From DASSUW01 sp963792385 (GTDB taxonomy: Bacteria > Actinomycetota > Thermoleophilia > Solirubrobacterales > Solirubrobacteraceae): a stretch of 64,000 nt of DNA. The notes below the pieces were generated by a model that ran no database searches, was not told the origin of the DNA, and was given only the letters and a program-made list of their open reading frames with translations. The stretch lies in the NCBI GenBank assembly GCA_963792385.1, contig CAWBVZ010000003.1, positions 372,001 to 436,000 of the forward strand. The letters run 5' to 3'. A program made the translations under genes and the position numbers. Shown here in pieces: positions 54,202 to 62,625 of this stretch. How positions within the stretch are numbered: position 1 is the first letter of the stretch; every line of letters begins with the position of its first letter.

Positions 54202-54980
54202 AAGCCGCGCCCCGCCTTCCGGCCAAGAGCGCCGGCGGCGATCATCTGCTCGACCCGCTCGGGGACGTCGGCCCCGATCGTGCGGCCGATCGCCGCCGAC
54301 ACGTCGAGCCCGACGAGGTCGAGCAGGGCGAGCGGCCCGAGCGGATGGCCGGCGCCGAGTCGCATGCAGGTGTCGATCGCCTCCGGTTCGAGCCCGGTGC
54401 GGTCCATCAGCCGGACGGCCTCGAACAGGAACGGGAACAGCAGGCGGTTGACCACGAAGCCCGCCGTGTCGGGCACCTCGACGGCGGTCTTGCCGAGCGC
54501 CTCGCACAGCGCAAACGCCCGCGCGCGCGTGGCGTCCGTGGCGGCGGGAGGGAAGACGAGCTCGATCAGGTCCATCTTCGGGACCGGATTGAAGACGTGC
54601 AGCCCGACGAAGCGGTCGGGCCGGCCGGACGCGTCGCCGAGCTCCGTCACCGACAGCGACGAGGTCGTCGTCGCGAGGATCGTGTCGGCCTCGAGCTGTG
54701 CGCCGAGCTCGGCGACCAGGGCGCCCTTGGCTGCCGTGTCCTCGACGATCGCCTCGACCACGAAGCTCGCCGAGGCCAGGTCGGCGCTGTCGCACGTCAC
54801 CTGCACGTTGCCGTTGACGTTCGCGCCCGCCTTCTCGCACAGCAGCCGCACGAGGCGGTCGGCCTTGTCCGCGGACCCGTCGGAGCGCGCCCATACGACC
54901 ACCGGTCCGCGCTGGGCGGCTACGGCCGCCAGCCCGCACGCAATGGCCCCGCTTCCGGCGATTCCGACTCGTTCAGACAA
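54183..54980 (-). CDS. 3-hydroxyacyl-CoA (3-hydroxybutyryl-CoA) dehydrogenase
   Basis: A 265-aa NAD-dependent enzyme oxidising 3-hydroxyacyl-CoA. The Rossmann start VGIAGSGAIACGLAAVAAQR, the segment FVVEAIVEDTAAKGALVAEL, LATTTSSLSVTELG, the catalytic His in GLHVFNPVPKMDLIELV, and the C-terminal helical domain (GFVVNRLLFPFLFEAVRLMD, GHPLGPLALLDLVGLD) are intact. The start is TTG 54980 with GGAG 8 nt upstream. It converges with the ligase (19-nt overlap) and is divergent from the thiolase, so all three probably serve acyl-CoA metabolism. Confidence 0.9.
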   Translation of the reverse strand: MSERVGIAGSGAIACGLAAVAAQRGPVVVWARSDGSADKADRLVRLLCEKAGANVNGNVQVTCDSADLASASFVVEAIVEDTAAKGALVAELGAQLEADTILATTTSSLSVTELGDASGRPDRFVGLHVFNPVPKMDLIELVFPPAATDATRARAFALCEALGKTAVEVPDTAGFVVNRLLFPFLFEAVRLMDRTGLEPEAIDTCMRLGAGHPLGPLALLDLVGLDVSAAIGRTIGADVPERVEQMIAAGALGRKAGRGFYTYDG

Positions 54981-55073
54981 GGTGGCTCCTCTATTGGCTG
55001 ACTCGCCAGTCAATGTCCGTAGACTAGGCCGTGGCGCGGCCGATCGCGCCGGTTCCCCACGGAGGCTTCCAGA

Positions 55074-56243
55074 ATGCATGCCAACGGTCGCGAGGTGGTC
55101 ATCGTCGAGGCGGTCCGGACGCCCATCGGGCGCGGACACCCGGAGAAGGGCTACTACAAGGACACCCATCCGAACGAGCTGCTCGGCAAGACCTACATCG
55201 AGGTGATCGAGCGGGCGGGGATTCCTGCCGCGTCTGTCGAAGACGTGATCTGCGGCTGTGTGCAGCAGTACGGCGAGCAGATGTTCAACGTCGGCCGCAA
55301 TGCCTGGCTGCAGGCCGGGCTGCCGGTCGAGACGCCCGCCACGACGGTCGACCGCCAGTGCGGATCGGCCCAGCAGGCGGTCAACTTCGGCGCCGCGCTG
55401 ATCGCCGCCGGCGTCCACGACGTCGTGATCGGCGGTGGTGTCGAGCACATGGGCCACATCCCGATGGGCGTCGGGTTCAAGTGGGTCGACGACGTCGGCT
55501 CGCCGTGGCCGCAGGAGCTGCTCGAGCGCTACAACCTCGTGCCCCAGGGGATCTCGGCCGAGCTGATCGCCGACCAGTGGGAGATCCCGCGGTCGGAGAT
55601 GGACGAGCTCGCCGTCCGCTCGCACCAGCTCGCCGCGCGCGCCACCGAGGAGGGCCGGTTCGAGCGCGAGACGGTCCCGTTCCAGGTCAACGGGTCGACC
55701 TACGTCGCCGACCAGGGCATCCGGCCCGACAGCAACCTGGAGGCGCTCGCGGCGCTCAAGCCCGCCTTCAAGCCGGACGGCAAGGTCACGGCCGGCAACG
55801 CCTCGCAGATCTCCGACGGCGCCGCCTCGGTTCTGCTGATGAGCGCGGAGAAAGCAGCGGAGCTGGGGGTGCGTCCGCGCGCGAAGATCGTCGACCAGAC
55901 GACCGTCGGCGTCGACCCGGTGATGATGCTGACGGGCCCGATCCCGGCCACCCGCAAGCTGCTTGAGCGCAACGGGATGACCATCGGCGACATCGACCTC
56001 GTGGAGGTCAACGAGGCGTTCGCGCCGGTCGTGCTGGCGTGGCAGCGCGAGCTGAACCCGGACATGGATCGCGTGAACGTCAACGGCGGCGCGATGGCCC
56101 TCGGCCACCCGCTCGGCTCTACCGGCGCGCGGCTCCTGACGACGCTCCTGCACGAGCTCGAGCGGTCCGACAAGGAGGTCGGGCTGGTGACGATGTGCTG
56201 CGGCGGCGGCCTTGGCACGGGAACGCTCGTCCAGAGGGTGTGA
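55074..56243 (+). CDS. Acetyl-CoA C-acyltransferase (thiolase)
   Basis: A 389-aa thiolase. The nucleophile Cys is in TTVDRQCGSAQQAVNFGA (about residue 92); the substrate-site motifs EVNEAFAPVVLAWQREL, GGAMALGHPLGSTGARL and the second Cys in TMCCGGGLGTGTLVQ follow. The pattern is near the steroid 3-ketoacyl-CoA thiolases of actinobacteria, but the exact substrate cannot be told. A TAGACT box at 55019-55024 gives a leader of about 45 nt, and GGAGG precedes the ATG. Confidence 0.93.
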   Translation: MHANGREVVIVEAVRTPIGRGHPEKGYYKDTHPNELLGKTYIEVIERAGIPAASVEDVICGCVQQYGEQMFNVGRNAWLQAGLPVETPATTVDRQCGSAQQAVNFGAALIAAGVHDVVIGGGVEHMGHIPMGVGFKWVDDVGSPWPQELLERYNLVPQGISAELIADQWEIPRSEMDELAVRSHQLAARATEEGRFERETVPFQVNGSTYVADQGIRPDSNLEALAALKPAFKPDGKVTAGNASQISDGAASVLLMSAEKAAELGVRPRAKIVDQTTVGVDPVMMLTGPIPATRKLLERNGMTIGDIDLVEVNEAFAPVVLAWQRELNPDMDRVNVNGGAMALGHPLGSTGARLLTTLLHELERSDKEVGLVTMCCGGGLGTGTLVQRV

Positions 56244-56273
56244 GAAAGAACCCTGGGGCGCGCCTGCGCCGGG

Positions 56274-56279
56274 TACATT
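56274..56279 (+). promoter_or_regulatory. -10 box of the BI-1 gene (TACATT)
   Basis: TACATT ends 7 nt before the ATG at 56287, predicting a leaderless mRNA. Confidence 0.4.
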
Positions 56280-56286
56280 GCGCAGC

Positions 56287-56952
56287 ATGAGCGAGCAGAC
56301 GAGCACTTCCTACTATCGCGAGGGCGTCGCCCCGCGCGCGATCTCGACGACGCAGTTGCTCGGCCAGGTGATGTTCCTGGTCGCCATATCGCTGGGTTTC
56401 TGCGCCCTCGGCACGCTGATCGGCCGCGACCTGTCGCTCGGTACCGCGCGGGCGTTCTCGTTCGCCGGCTTCGGGATGCTGCTCGTCTCCTCGTTCGCCG
56501 GCGAACGCTTCCGGGTCGGCCCGTTCGCGATGGGGTGGCTGTTCGGCACCGCGCTCCTGATCGGGCTCGGCCTCGGCCCGGTGATCGCGTACTTCTCGGA
56601 GGTCGACCCGCAGGCGCTGACGCAGGCGTTCGCGGGCACGGCGGCAACCGTGGCCGGCGCCGGCGCGCTCGGTTTCGCGCTCTCGAAGGACCTCGCGCCG
56701 TGGATGCGACCGCTGTCGCTGATCGTGTTCGCGGCCGCGATCGGGACGATCGTGTGGTCGCTGTTCGGCGGCACGATCAGCCCGTGGATCAGCCTCGGGA
56801 TCTATGCGGTCTCGGCGCTGCTGATCGTGGTCGACTTCAACTACCTGCGCAAGCACGGGACGGAGAGGGACGCGATCTGGCTCGCCACGGGCATCTTCGT
56901 GTCGATCGTGAACATCTTCATCTCGCTGCTGAACATCTTTTCTTCACGCTGA
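56287..56952 (+). CDS. Bax inhibitor-1/YccA-family membrane protein
   Basis: A 221-aa protein with seven predicted membrane helices, such as LLGQVMFLVAISLGFCALGT and WMRPLSLIVFAAAIGTIVWS, and the family C-terminus VVDFNYLRKHGTERDAIWLA then VSIVNIFISLLNIF. The acidic residues of the last helices thought to form the di-aspartyl pH sensor are represented by the Asp in VVDFNY and the Asp in ERDAIW. Family members are calcium-leak channels or FtsH-associated regulators; function here is unknown. Confidence 0.88.
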   Translation: MSEQTSTSYYREGVAPRAISTTQLLGQVMFLVAISLGFCALGTLIGRDLSLGTARAFSFAGFGMLLVSSFAGERFRVGPFAMGWLFGTALLIGLGLGPVIAYFSEVDPQALTQAFAGTAATVAGAGALGFALSKDLAPWMRPLSLIVFAAAIGTIVWSLFGGTISPWISLGIYAVSALLIVVDFNYLRKHGTERDAIWLATGIFVSIVNIFISLLNIFSSR

Positions 56953-56959
56953 GGTCCGG

Positions 56960-56965
56960 TAGGCT
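56960..56965 (+). promoter_or_regulatory. -10 box of the FHA gene (TAGGCT)
   Basis: TAGGCT ends 6 nt before the GTG at 56972, so the FHA-pyrD transcript is probably leaderless. Confidence 0.45.
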
Positions 56966-56971
56966 CGCCGC

Positions 56972-57655
56972 GTGGAATCGCCGCTCACGCTCGACAACGC
57001 GACGGAGGAAGAGCTCGAGGCTCGGAAGGCCGCCGAGGCGCGCGGCGAGCGGTTCCTGGTGTTCCGCGACGGCGAGGGCACGCAGCACATCCACGCGCTG
57101 AGCGGCAACCTGCCGTCGGTGACGGTCGGACGCCGGGCCGAGGCCGACATCTCGGTCCCGTGGGACGGCGAGATGTCGCGCGTGCACGCCGAGCTGCGTC
57201 TGCAGGCCGGTGAGTGGACGGTGTCCGACGACGGCCTGTCGCAGAACGGGACGTGGGTCAACGGCCTCCGCCTCGCCGGCCGCCGCCGGCTCGCGGACGG
57301 CGATCTGCTCAAGATCGGCCGCACGATCTTCGCCTACTGCGACCCGGTGCCGATCGGCGTCGGGCCGACGATGGTGCCGGGCGAGCTGAGCGCCACGCCG
57401 CGCTTCTCCGAGCAGCAGCAGCGCGTCCTGCGCGCGCTCTGCCGGCCGCTGTTCGTGGACGGAGAGGGCATCAACCCGTGCACGGACGAAGAGGTCGCCG
57501 AGGCGACCGGGATCCCGCTGGAGGCGGTCGCCGCCGAGTTGGACCACCTCGGCCGCGCGCTCGGGCTGGAAGGCATGCCGGCCGGCGACCAGCGCGCCGA
57601 GATCGCGCTGCTGGCGATGCGCAGCGGCCTCGTCAGCGCCGACGACAACACGTAG
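56972..57655 (+). CDS. FHA domain protein with C-terminal winged-helix-like region
   Basis: A 227-aa protein. After a short charged N-terminus (EEELEARKAAEARGERFL) an FHA domain spans ~30-125: VTVGRRAEADISVPWDGEMS, RVHAELRLQAGEWTVSDDGL and SQNGTWVNGLRLAG. The C-terminal ~90 residues (FSEQQQRVLRALCRPLF, then DEEVAEATGIPLEAVAAEL) resemble a small winged helix. The pairing suggests a phospho-dependent regulator. pyrD starts 5 nt after the stop, so the genes share an operon without an evident functional link. Confidence 0.85.
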   Translation: MESPLTLDNATEEELEARKAAEARGERFLVFRDGEGTQHIHALSGNLPSVTVGRRAEADISVPWDGEMSRVHAELRLQAGEWTVSDDGLSQNGTWVNGLRLAGRRRLADGDLLKIGRTIFAYCDPVPIGVGPTMVPGELSATPRFSEQQQRVLRALCRPLFVDGEGINPCTDEEVAEATGIPLEAVAAELDHLGRALGLEGMPAGDQRAEIALLAMRSGLVSADDNT

Positions 57656-57660
57656 GCGTC

Positions 57661-58734
57661 GTGATCTACACCCGGCTCGTCCGGCCGCTGCTGTTCCGCG
57701 CCGACCCCGAGCGGGTCCACGACGGCGCGGTGCGGGCATCCGAGCTGGTGAGCCGGTCGCGGCTGGCGTGCCGCGTGGCCGGCGCGCGGCGGCCGGCCGC
57801 CGACCCGCGGCTGGCGGTCGAGGTCGCGGGTCTGCGCTTCCGCTCTCCGCTCGGGCTGGCCGCGGGGTTCGACAAGAGCGCCCGTGCCGTCCCGCTGCTG
57901 TCATCGCTCGGGTTCGGCCACGTCGAGGTCGGCTCGATCTCCGCCGACCCGTCCGGCGGGAATCCGCGCCCGCGGCTGTTCCGGCTGCCCGCCGAGCGCG
58001 CGATCGTCGTGCACTACGGCGTGCCGAACGACGGCGCCGAGCGGGTCGCCGGCCGGCTCGCGGGTCCGCGGCCGGACGTGCCGCTGGGGATCAACGTCGT
58101 CAGCACGAACCGCGGCGCGGCGTCTGCGGCCGAGCCCGACGCCGCCGTGATCGGCGACTACGTCGAGTCGGTCCGCCGGCTGCAGGGGCTCGGCGACTAC
58201 GTGTGCCTGAACCTCAGCTGCCCGAACACGCGCGACGGGCAGGGCTTCTTCGCCGACCGGGCGCGCCTGCGGGCGCTGCTCGACGAGCTCGGCGCACTCG
58301 GCCTGAAGCGGCCGCTGTTCATCAAGGTGGCGCCGTTCGCGGGTGAGCGCGATCTCGAGTCGTTCCTCGAGGCCGTCGAGCCGGCGCCGTTCGTCTCCGG
58401 CTTCTCCGTCAACCTGCCGCCCGGCAGCCGCCCGGGGATGCCCGGCGCCGTCTCAGGGCCGCCGGCGGCGCCCGCGGCCGAGCGCACGGTGGCGGAGCTC
58501 TACCGCCGGATGGATCGCGACCGCTACGCGGTGATCGGCTCCGGTGGCGTGTTCACGGCGGCGGACGCCTACCGCATGATCCGGCTCGGTGCCTCGCTCG
58601 TCCAGCTCTACACGGCGCTCGTGTATGACGGCCCGGGCGTCGCGCGGCGGATCACGCGCGAGCTGGGCGACCTGGTGGCCCGCGACGGCCTGCGCAGCGT
58701 GGCCGACGCTGTCGGCGTGGACGCGTCACCCTGA
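57661..58734 (+). CDS. pyrD: Dihydroorotate dehydrogenase (quinone), class 2
   Basis: Oxidises dihydroorotate to orotate in pyrimidine synthesis and passes electrons to quinone. The 357-aa protein begins VIYTRLVRPLLFRADPERVH, the amphipathic membrane-binding N-terminus of class 2. Further motifs: SPLGLAAGFDKSARAVPLLS, VEVGSISADPSGGNPRPRLF, GINVVSTNRG, CLNLSCPNTRDGQ with the catalytic serine context, FIKVAPF, and YAVIGSGGVFTAADAYRMI. GTG 57661 is the only suitable start. The stop overlaps a convergent gene by 9 nt. Confidence 0.92.
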   Translation: MIYTRLVRPLLFRADPERVHDGAVRASELVSRSRLACRVAGARRPAADPRLAVEVAGLRFRSPLGLAAGFDKSARAVPLLSSLGFGHVEVGSISADPSGGNPRPRLFRLPAERAIVVHYGVPNDGAERVAGRLAGPRPDVPLGINVVSTNRGAASAAEPDAAVIGDYVESVRRLQGLGDYVCLNLSCPNTRDGQGFFADRARLRALLDELGALGLKRPLFIKVAPFAGERDLESFLEAVEPAPFVSGFSVNLPPGSRPGMPGAVSGPPAAPAAERTVAELYRRMDRDRYAVIGSGGVFTAADAYRMIRLGASLVQLYTALVYDGPGVARRITRELGDLVARDGLRSVADAVGVDASP

Positions 58735-59856
58735 GCCGAGCGCGGCGCGCAGCAGCGTCGGCAGGAACTGGCCGTCGTTGTCGATGGCGTCGTCGTTCCA
58801 CGTGACGGCAATCGTGAGCCGCTCGCGCGGAAGGTGCCACAGCTCGGAGTGGCTGCCCAGCCCGTCGCCAGTGTTGCCCCACATTGCGTGGCCGTCGATC
58901 TCGTTGCTGGCGAGGCCGAGCCCGTAGCCCGTCCAGCCGTCGGCCGGCTCGACGAAACGAGCCATCTCGCGCAGCGAGCCGGGTTCGAGGATCCTGCCGC
59001 TGAGCAGTTCGTGGCCCCAGCGAGCCAGGGACGGCACGTCACCGGCCAGGCTCCCCGCCGTCGAGACCATCGCGGCGAACGCGCGGTTCGGGATCAGCGC
59101 GCTCCCGTCCGTCGCGTCGACCGGATCGGGCCCACGGGGATAGAAGTACGAGTGCGCACGCGGCGCATGCGGCACGTCAGCGGGCTGCAGGGCGAGGCCG
59201 TCGCCCCCAGGAGCGCTGAACAGCTCGCGCCGCATAGCCGTCGCTACGGGCTCGCCACCCGCACGGCGGGCGATCAGTCCGGCGATCACGAACCCGGTGT
59301 TCGAGTACGCGAGGCTGGCGGTGCGCGGGCCCGGCTTCGGCGTAGCGGCGATGAACTCGCGGGCGGTGACGACCCGCGGCCGGCGCAGAACGCTGTCCCA
59401 GAACGGCGGGGGTGGCTCGCTGGTGCCAGACCGGTGGCCGAGCAGGTCGCGGACCGTGGCTTCCGGGTCGCCGCGCCAGCCGGGGTACCACTTGACGATC
59501 GGATCGTCGAGCTCGAGGCGACCCTGCTCGACGAGCCGCATCACCAGCGCCGCGGTCGCAATCTTCGTGATGCTGTCGAACGGGAGCGTCGTGTCCGGCG
59601 TCATCGGCTGCGCGGGCTTCAGAACGGCAGCACCGGCGGCGCCGCTCCACTGGCGGCCGTCGGCGAACACGACCGCCGCCGACGCGCCCGGGACCCCGGT
59701 GTCGGTGACCTTCCGCTGCAACTGCGCGTCGAGCTCGCGCGCGATCGCCGCCGTCAGCCGGGGAGCCGGATCCGGCGTCGGGCGGTCGGCATCTCCGCCG
59801 CCGCAGCCAGGGACGGTCAGGGCCAGCACCACGAGGCAGGCAGCCGGGCGTCCCAC
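58726..59856 (-). CDS. Lipoprotein serine hydrolase (class C beta-lactamase family)
   Basis: A 376-aa exported protein. The N-terminus ACLVVLALTVPGCGGGD has a lipobox-type Cys, suggesting a lipoprotein. The catalytic fold of family S12/class C is shown by PFDSITKIATAALVMRLVEQ (SxxK), LLGHRSGTSEPPPPFW, the Tyr in LAYSNTGFVIAGLIARR (YxN), and HAMWGNTGDGLGSHSELWHL near the end. Substrate unknown: D,D-peptidase, esterase or lactamase. GTG 59856 is 6 nt after a TAACGT -10 box, so the mRNA is likely leaderless. Confidence 0.88.
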   Translation of the reverse strand: MGRPAACLVVLALTVPGCGGGDADRPTPDPAPRLTAAIARELDAQLQRKVTDTGVPGASAAVVFADGRQWSGAAGAAVLKPAQPMTPDTTLPFDSITKIATAALVMRLVEQGRLELDDPIVKWYPGWRGDPEATVRDLLGHRSGTSEPPPPFWDSVLRRPRVVTAREFIAATPKPGPRTASLAYSNTGFVIAGLIARRAGGEPVATAMRRELFSAPGGDGLALQPADVPHAPRAHSYFYPRGPDPVDATDGSALIPNRAFAAMVSTAGSLAGDVPSLARWGHELLSGRILEPGSLREMARFVEPADGWTGYGLGLASNEIDGHAMWGNTGDGLGSHSELWHLPRERLTIAVTWNDDAIDNDGQFLPTLLRAALGSG

Positions 59857-59862
59857 ACGCCG

Positions 59863-59868
59863 ACGTTA
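59863..59868 (-). promoter_or_regulatory. -10 box of the lipoprotein hydrolase gene (TAACGT)
   Basis: On the minus strand TAACGT ends 6 nt before the GTG at 59856. Confidence 0.4.
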
Positions 59869-59888
59869 CGCCTGTCGCGCGTGCGCGT

Positions 59889-60128
59889 CTAGGACGGCTC
59901 GGGCGCGGGGCGCGCCTCGAGCCGCGCGACCAGCTCGTCCAGCCGCAGCTCCTCGAGGCCGCGGCCGACGGCGTCGAGTTCGGAGGCGCAGAACTCGACC
60001 AGGCGGCGACCCTCCTGGCACAGCTCGAGCGTCTCGCGCAGCCCGGCCTCGCCGGAGTCCAGGCGCGCGATGATCGATTCGATCCGCTCGCAGGCGGCCT
60101 CGTAGGTGAGGGTGTCGGCTTCGGCCAT
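59889..60128 (-). CDS. xseB: Exodeoxyribonuclease VII small subunit
   Basis: A 79-aa protein with the typical helical hairpin: LTYEAACERIESIIARLDSG, EAGLRETLELCQEGRRLVEF and CASELDAV. It binds the large subunit in excess and completes the nuclease that degrades single-stranded DNA. It lies 8 nt downstream of xseA on the same strand, so the two are co-transcribed. The ATG at 60128 is unambiguous. Confidence 0.93.
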   Translation of the reverse strand: MAEADTLTYEAACERIESIIARLDSGEAGLRETLELCQEGRRLVEFCASELDAVGRGLEELRLDELVARLEARPAPEPS

Positions 60129-60136
60129 CGGACCGT

Positions 60137-61513
60137 TCAGGGTACGCGCGGCTCCGGACGCACGACCACGCGGCCGTCGTGCATCTGCAGCGTGAGGGCG
60201 GGCTGGCGGCGCGCGGCGGCCGCCGACGTCACGGGCTCGCCGGCGGCGTCCTCGACGAGCACGTAGCCGCGCTCGAGCGTGCGCTGCGGATGGTGGGCGG
60301 CGAGCGCGACCGCGAGCCGGTCGAGGTCGCGCCGGCGGCGCTCCAGCGCAGCCGTTGCGCTGCGGTCGAGGGCGGCGCCATCGGCGTGCGCGCGCAGCTC
60401 GCCGCGCGAGCGCGCCAGCTCGGCGGCCCGCGCCTTGCGCGCCAGGCCGGCACCGCGCGCGGCCGTGCCGCGCTCGCCCTCCACTACGCGGCGGCGGGCG
60501 CTCGCGCGCAGCTCCCGCAGTTGCTGGTGCAGGCGGGTGCGATGGCGCTCGACATGCGCGGCGGGCGCACGCGAGAGGCGGGCGAGCGAGCGGGCGCGCT
60601 CGACGATCGCGCGCCGGCCCTGGCGTTCGAGCCGCGCGGTCGTGGCCGCGAGCGTCTGGCGGGCGACGGCGCAGTCGACGGGCACGGCGGCCTCGGCAGC
60701 GTGGGTGGGCGTGGAGCAGGCGACGGCGGCGACGTCGTCGAGCAGCGTGCGGTCGGTGTGGTGGCCGACCGACGAGATCACCGGCACGCGCAGGAGCGCC
60801 ACGGTGCGGCACAGCGTCTCGTCACAGAACGCGAACAGATCGGCGAGCGAGCCGCCGCCGCGCGCGACCACGATCACCTCGACCTCCGGGCAGGCGGCCA
60901 GATCCTGCAGCGCGCGCGTCACCGCAGGGGCGGCGTGGCGGTCCTGCACGGGCGCGAACGCCCACACCACGCGCCCGCCCCACGAGCGGCGGCGCAGGCC
61001 GGCGATCACGTCGTCGCGTGCCTTGCCGTGCTCGCCGCAGACGACGCCGATCGTGCGCGGCAGGGCCGGGCGGGGGAGCCGGCGCTGCGGCTCGAACAGG
61101 CCCTCGGCGTGCAGCGCGCGCCGCAGGCGCTCGAGCTGGGCCAGCAGGTCGCCCTCGCCGGCGACGTGCAGGGCGGCGACGTTGAACGAGAACGACGGCG
61201 AGGCGGTGCGCGAGCCCGGGTAGTAGTCGCACCCGCCGGCCGCGACGACCTGCACGCCGTCGGCCAGCGGCTCGAGCCCGAGCGCGTCGAAGTCGCCCCG
61301 CCACATCGAGCACGGCAGGGCGCCGGAGCCGTCGCGCAGCTCGAACCACACCTTCGCGCGGCCGGCCTTGAAGCCGAACACCTCGCCGAACACCTGCACG
61401 CGCGTGAAGCCGCGCAGGCGCTCGCGCAGCCTGGCCGCGTACACGCCCACCGGCCACGGGCCGGTGAGGTCGCTGCCGGGGATCCCGGCCGGGCGCTCTG
61501 GGAGCTCGTGCAT
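60137..61513 (-). CDS. xseA: Exodeoxyribonuclease VII large subunit
   Basis: A 458-aa nuclease subunit. The N-terminal OB fold (~20-120: VYAARLRERLRGFTRVQVFG, KVWFELRDGSGALPCSMWRG) is followed by the catalytic core with TIGVVCGEHGKARDDVIAGL, VEVIVVARGGGSLADLFAFC and VISSVGHHTDRTLLDDVA, then a long coiled coil (~300-400) and a short C-terminal strand region with RGYVLVEDAAGEPV. Metal-site motifs look intact. The ATG is 10 nt after a TAGCCT box that overlaps the -10 box of the divergent small gene. Confidence 0.93.
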   Translation of the reverse strand: MHELPERPAGIPGSDLTGPWPVGVYAARLRERLRGFTRVQVFGEVFGFKAGRAKVWFELRDGSGALPCSMWRGDFDALGLEPLADGVQVVAAGGCDYYPGSRTASPSFSFNVAALHVAGEGDLLAQLERLRRALHAEGLFEPQRRLPRPALPRTIGVVCGEHGKARDDVIAGLRRRSWGGRVVWAFAPVQDRHAAPAVTRALQDLAACPEVEVIVVARGGGSLADLFAFCDETLCRTVALLRVPVISSVGHHTDRTLLDDVAAVACSTPTHAAEAAVPVDCAVARQTLAATTARLERQGRRAIVERARSLARLSRAPAAHVERHRTRLHQQLRELRASARRRVVEGERGTAARGAGLARKARAAELARSRGELRAHADGAALDRSATAALERRRRDLDRLAVALAAHHPQRTLERGYVLVEDAAGEPVTSAAAARRQPALTLQMHDGRVVVRPEPRVP

Positions 61514-61522
61514 TGGCTTCCG

Positions 61523-61529
61523 TAGGCTA
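61523..61529. promoter_or_regulatory. Symmetric -10 box between xseA and the 61537 ORF (TAGGCTA)
   Basis: Forward TAGGCT (61523-61528) ends 8 nt before GTG 61537; reverse TAGCCT (61529-61524) ends 10 nt before the xseA ATG. It is the second such shared box in the window, after 25960-25966. Confidence 0.45.
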
Positions 61530-61536
61530 GGGGCCA

Positions 61537-61773
61537 GTGCGGCGCGATCTCGCCCCCCTGCTCCTTGTGGCCGTCCGCGCAAGCGGAGGGACCGGGGTGC
61601 ACGCGGACGCCGCCCGCCAGATCGTCCTGCTCGTCCTCGTCGCGGAGCTCCTGGCGGGCTTACAGCACGACGGGCCGCCGCATGCCTCGGCGCGGGCGCC
61701 ACGCCAGCACCGGCCCCTGCAGTCCCGGCTCCCGCACCGCGACACGCTCGCCGGCCGCCGGCCGCGCGGGTGA
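61537..61773 (+). CDS. Possible small protein of unknown function
   Basis: A 78-codon frame from GTG 61537. The N-terminal half is hydrophobic (MRRDLAPLLLVAVRASGGTG, then QIVLLVLVAELLAGLQHDG), suggesting one or two membrane segments; the C-terminal half is Arg/His/Pro rich (RAPRQHRPLQSRLPHRDTLA). No family is recognised. Support comes from the well-placed -10 box; against it are the unusual tail composition and lack of known relatives. The opposite strand shows no better candidate. Confidence 0.35.
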   Translation: MRRDLAPLLLVAVRASGGTGVHADAARQIVLLVLVAELLAGLQHDGPPHASARAPRQHRPLQSRLPHRDTLAGRRPRG

Positions 61774-61783
61774 TACTGCCCGC

Positions 61784-62137
61784 ATGGATCTGACGCTCAT
61801 CAGCTTTGACGCGCCCACCGAGGTGCGGACGTTCCACAAGGGCCGGTTCGAGGTCTACCAGGTCGGACCGACGACGCTCGGCCGCGCGACCTACGAGCCC
61901 GGCTGGAAGTGGTCGGAGCACGTCGGCCCCGCGACCGGGCAGACGATGTGCCAGGTCGAGCACGTCGGCCTCGTGCTCAGCGGCCAGGCGGCCGTGAAGA
62001 TGGAGGACGGCACCGAGAAGGTGATGGGCGAGGGCGAGTTCTTCTACGTGCCGCCCGGCCACGACAGCTGGGTCGTCGGCGACGAGCCGTACGTCTCGCT
62101 GCACGTTGTCGGCAGCGAGGTCTACGCGGCGTCGTGA
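61784..62137 (+). CDS. Cupin-domain protein
   Basis: A 117-aa single-domain cupin. Core motifs: GWKWSEHVGPATGQTMCQVE (first cupin motif region) and GEGEFFYVPPGHDSWVVGDE (second, with PPGHD). VEHVGLVLSGQAAVKMEDG lies between. The His and Glu positions allow metal binding. The function of such stand-alone cupins is unknown. A GATACT box ends 6 nt before the ATG. The stop overlaps the GTG of the hemerythrin gene (GTGA), so both are coupled. Confidence 0.88.
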   Translation: MDLTLISFDAPTEVRTFHKGRFEVYQVGPTTLGRATYEPGWKWSEHVGPATGQTMCQVEHVGLVLSGQAAVKMEDGTEKVMGEGEFFYVPPGHDSWVVGDEPYVSLHVVGSEVYAAS

Positions 62138-62625
62138 GCCACCCGCTCGGGGAGGCGTTCTTCCAGGAGCTGTTGTGGGTCCACGGCATGATCCGGCAGG
62201 ACCTGGAGACGGTCCGCGAGCTCGCCCAGCGCGTCGCCGACGGCCTGCCGGCGGACGAGCTCGACTCCGAGCTGCGGTCGCTGAAGGCCAACGGGCCGCT
62301 GTGGGCGCTGAAGGTGAACTGCCTGCACTACTGCCGTTTTGTGCACGGCCACCACCGGCTCGAGGACGCCGCGCTGTTCCCGTCGCTGCGTGAGGCGGAG
62401 CCCGACCTGGTGCCGATCGTCGACCGCCTCGAGGGCGACCATCGCCTCGTGGCGGAGCAACTCGACGAGCTGGAGGCCGCCGCCGCCGCGCTCGGCGACG
62501 ACGGGCGCGAGCGGGTCATCGAGGCGCTGGACGTGCTCGGCGAGCACCTGCTCGCGCACCTCGCGCTCGAGGAGGAGAGCATCGGCCCGGCGCTGCGCCG
62601 GATGGACCGTCACCCGCTCTGGTAG
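62134..62625 (+). CDS. Hemerythrin HHE-domain protein
   Basis: A 163-aa four-helix-bundle protein. Potential di-iron ligands occur in order: ELLWVHGMIRQDLETVRELA, NCLHYCRFVHGHHRLEDAAL, RLEGDHRLVAEQLDELEAA and GEHLLAHLALEEESIGPAL. This matches HHE-type hemerythrin-like proteins involved in iron, oxygen or nitric-oxide handling. It is coupled to a cupin gene. The end overlaps the convergent ankyrin gene by 16 nt. Confidence 0.88.
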   Translation: MSHPLGEAFFQELLWVHGMIRQDLETVRELAQRVADGLPADELDSELRSLKANGPLWALKVNCLHYCRFVHGHHRLEDAALFPSLREAEPDLVPIVDRLEGDHRLVAEQLDELEAAAAALGDDGRERVIEALDVLGEHLLAHLALEEESIGPALRRMDRHPLW

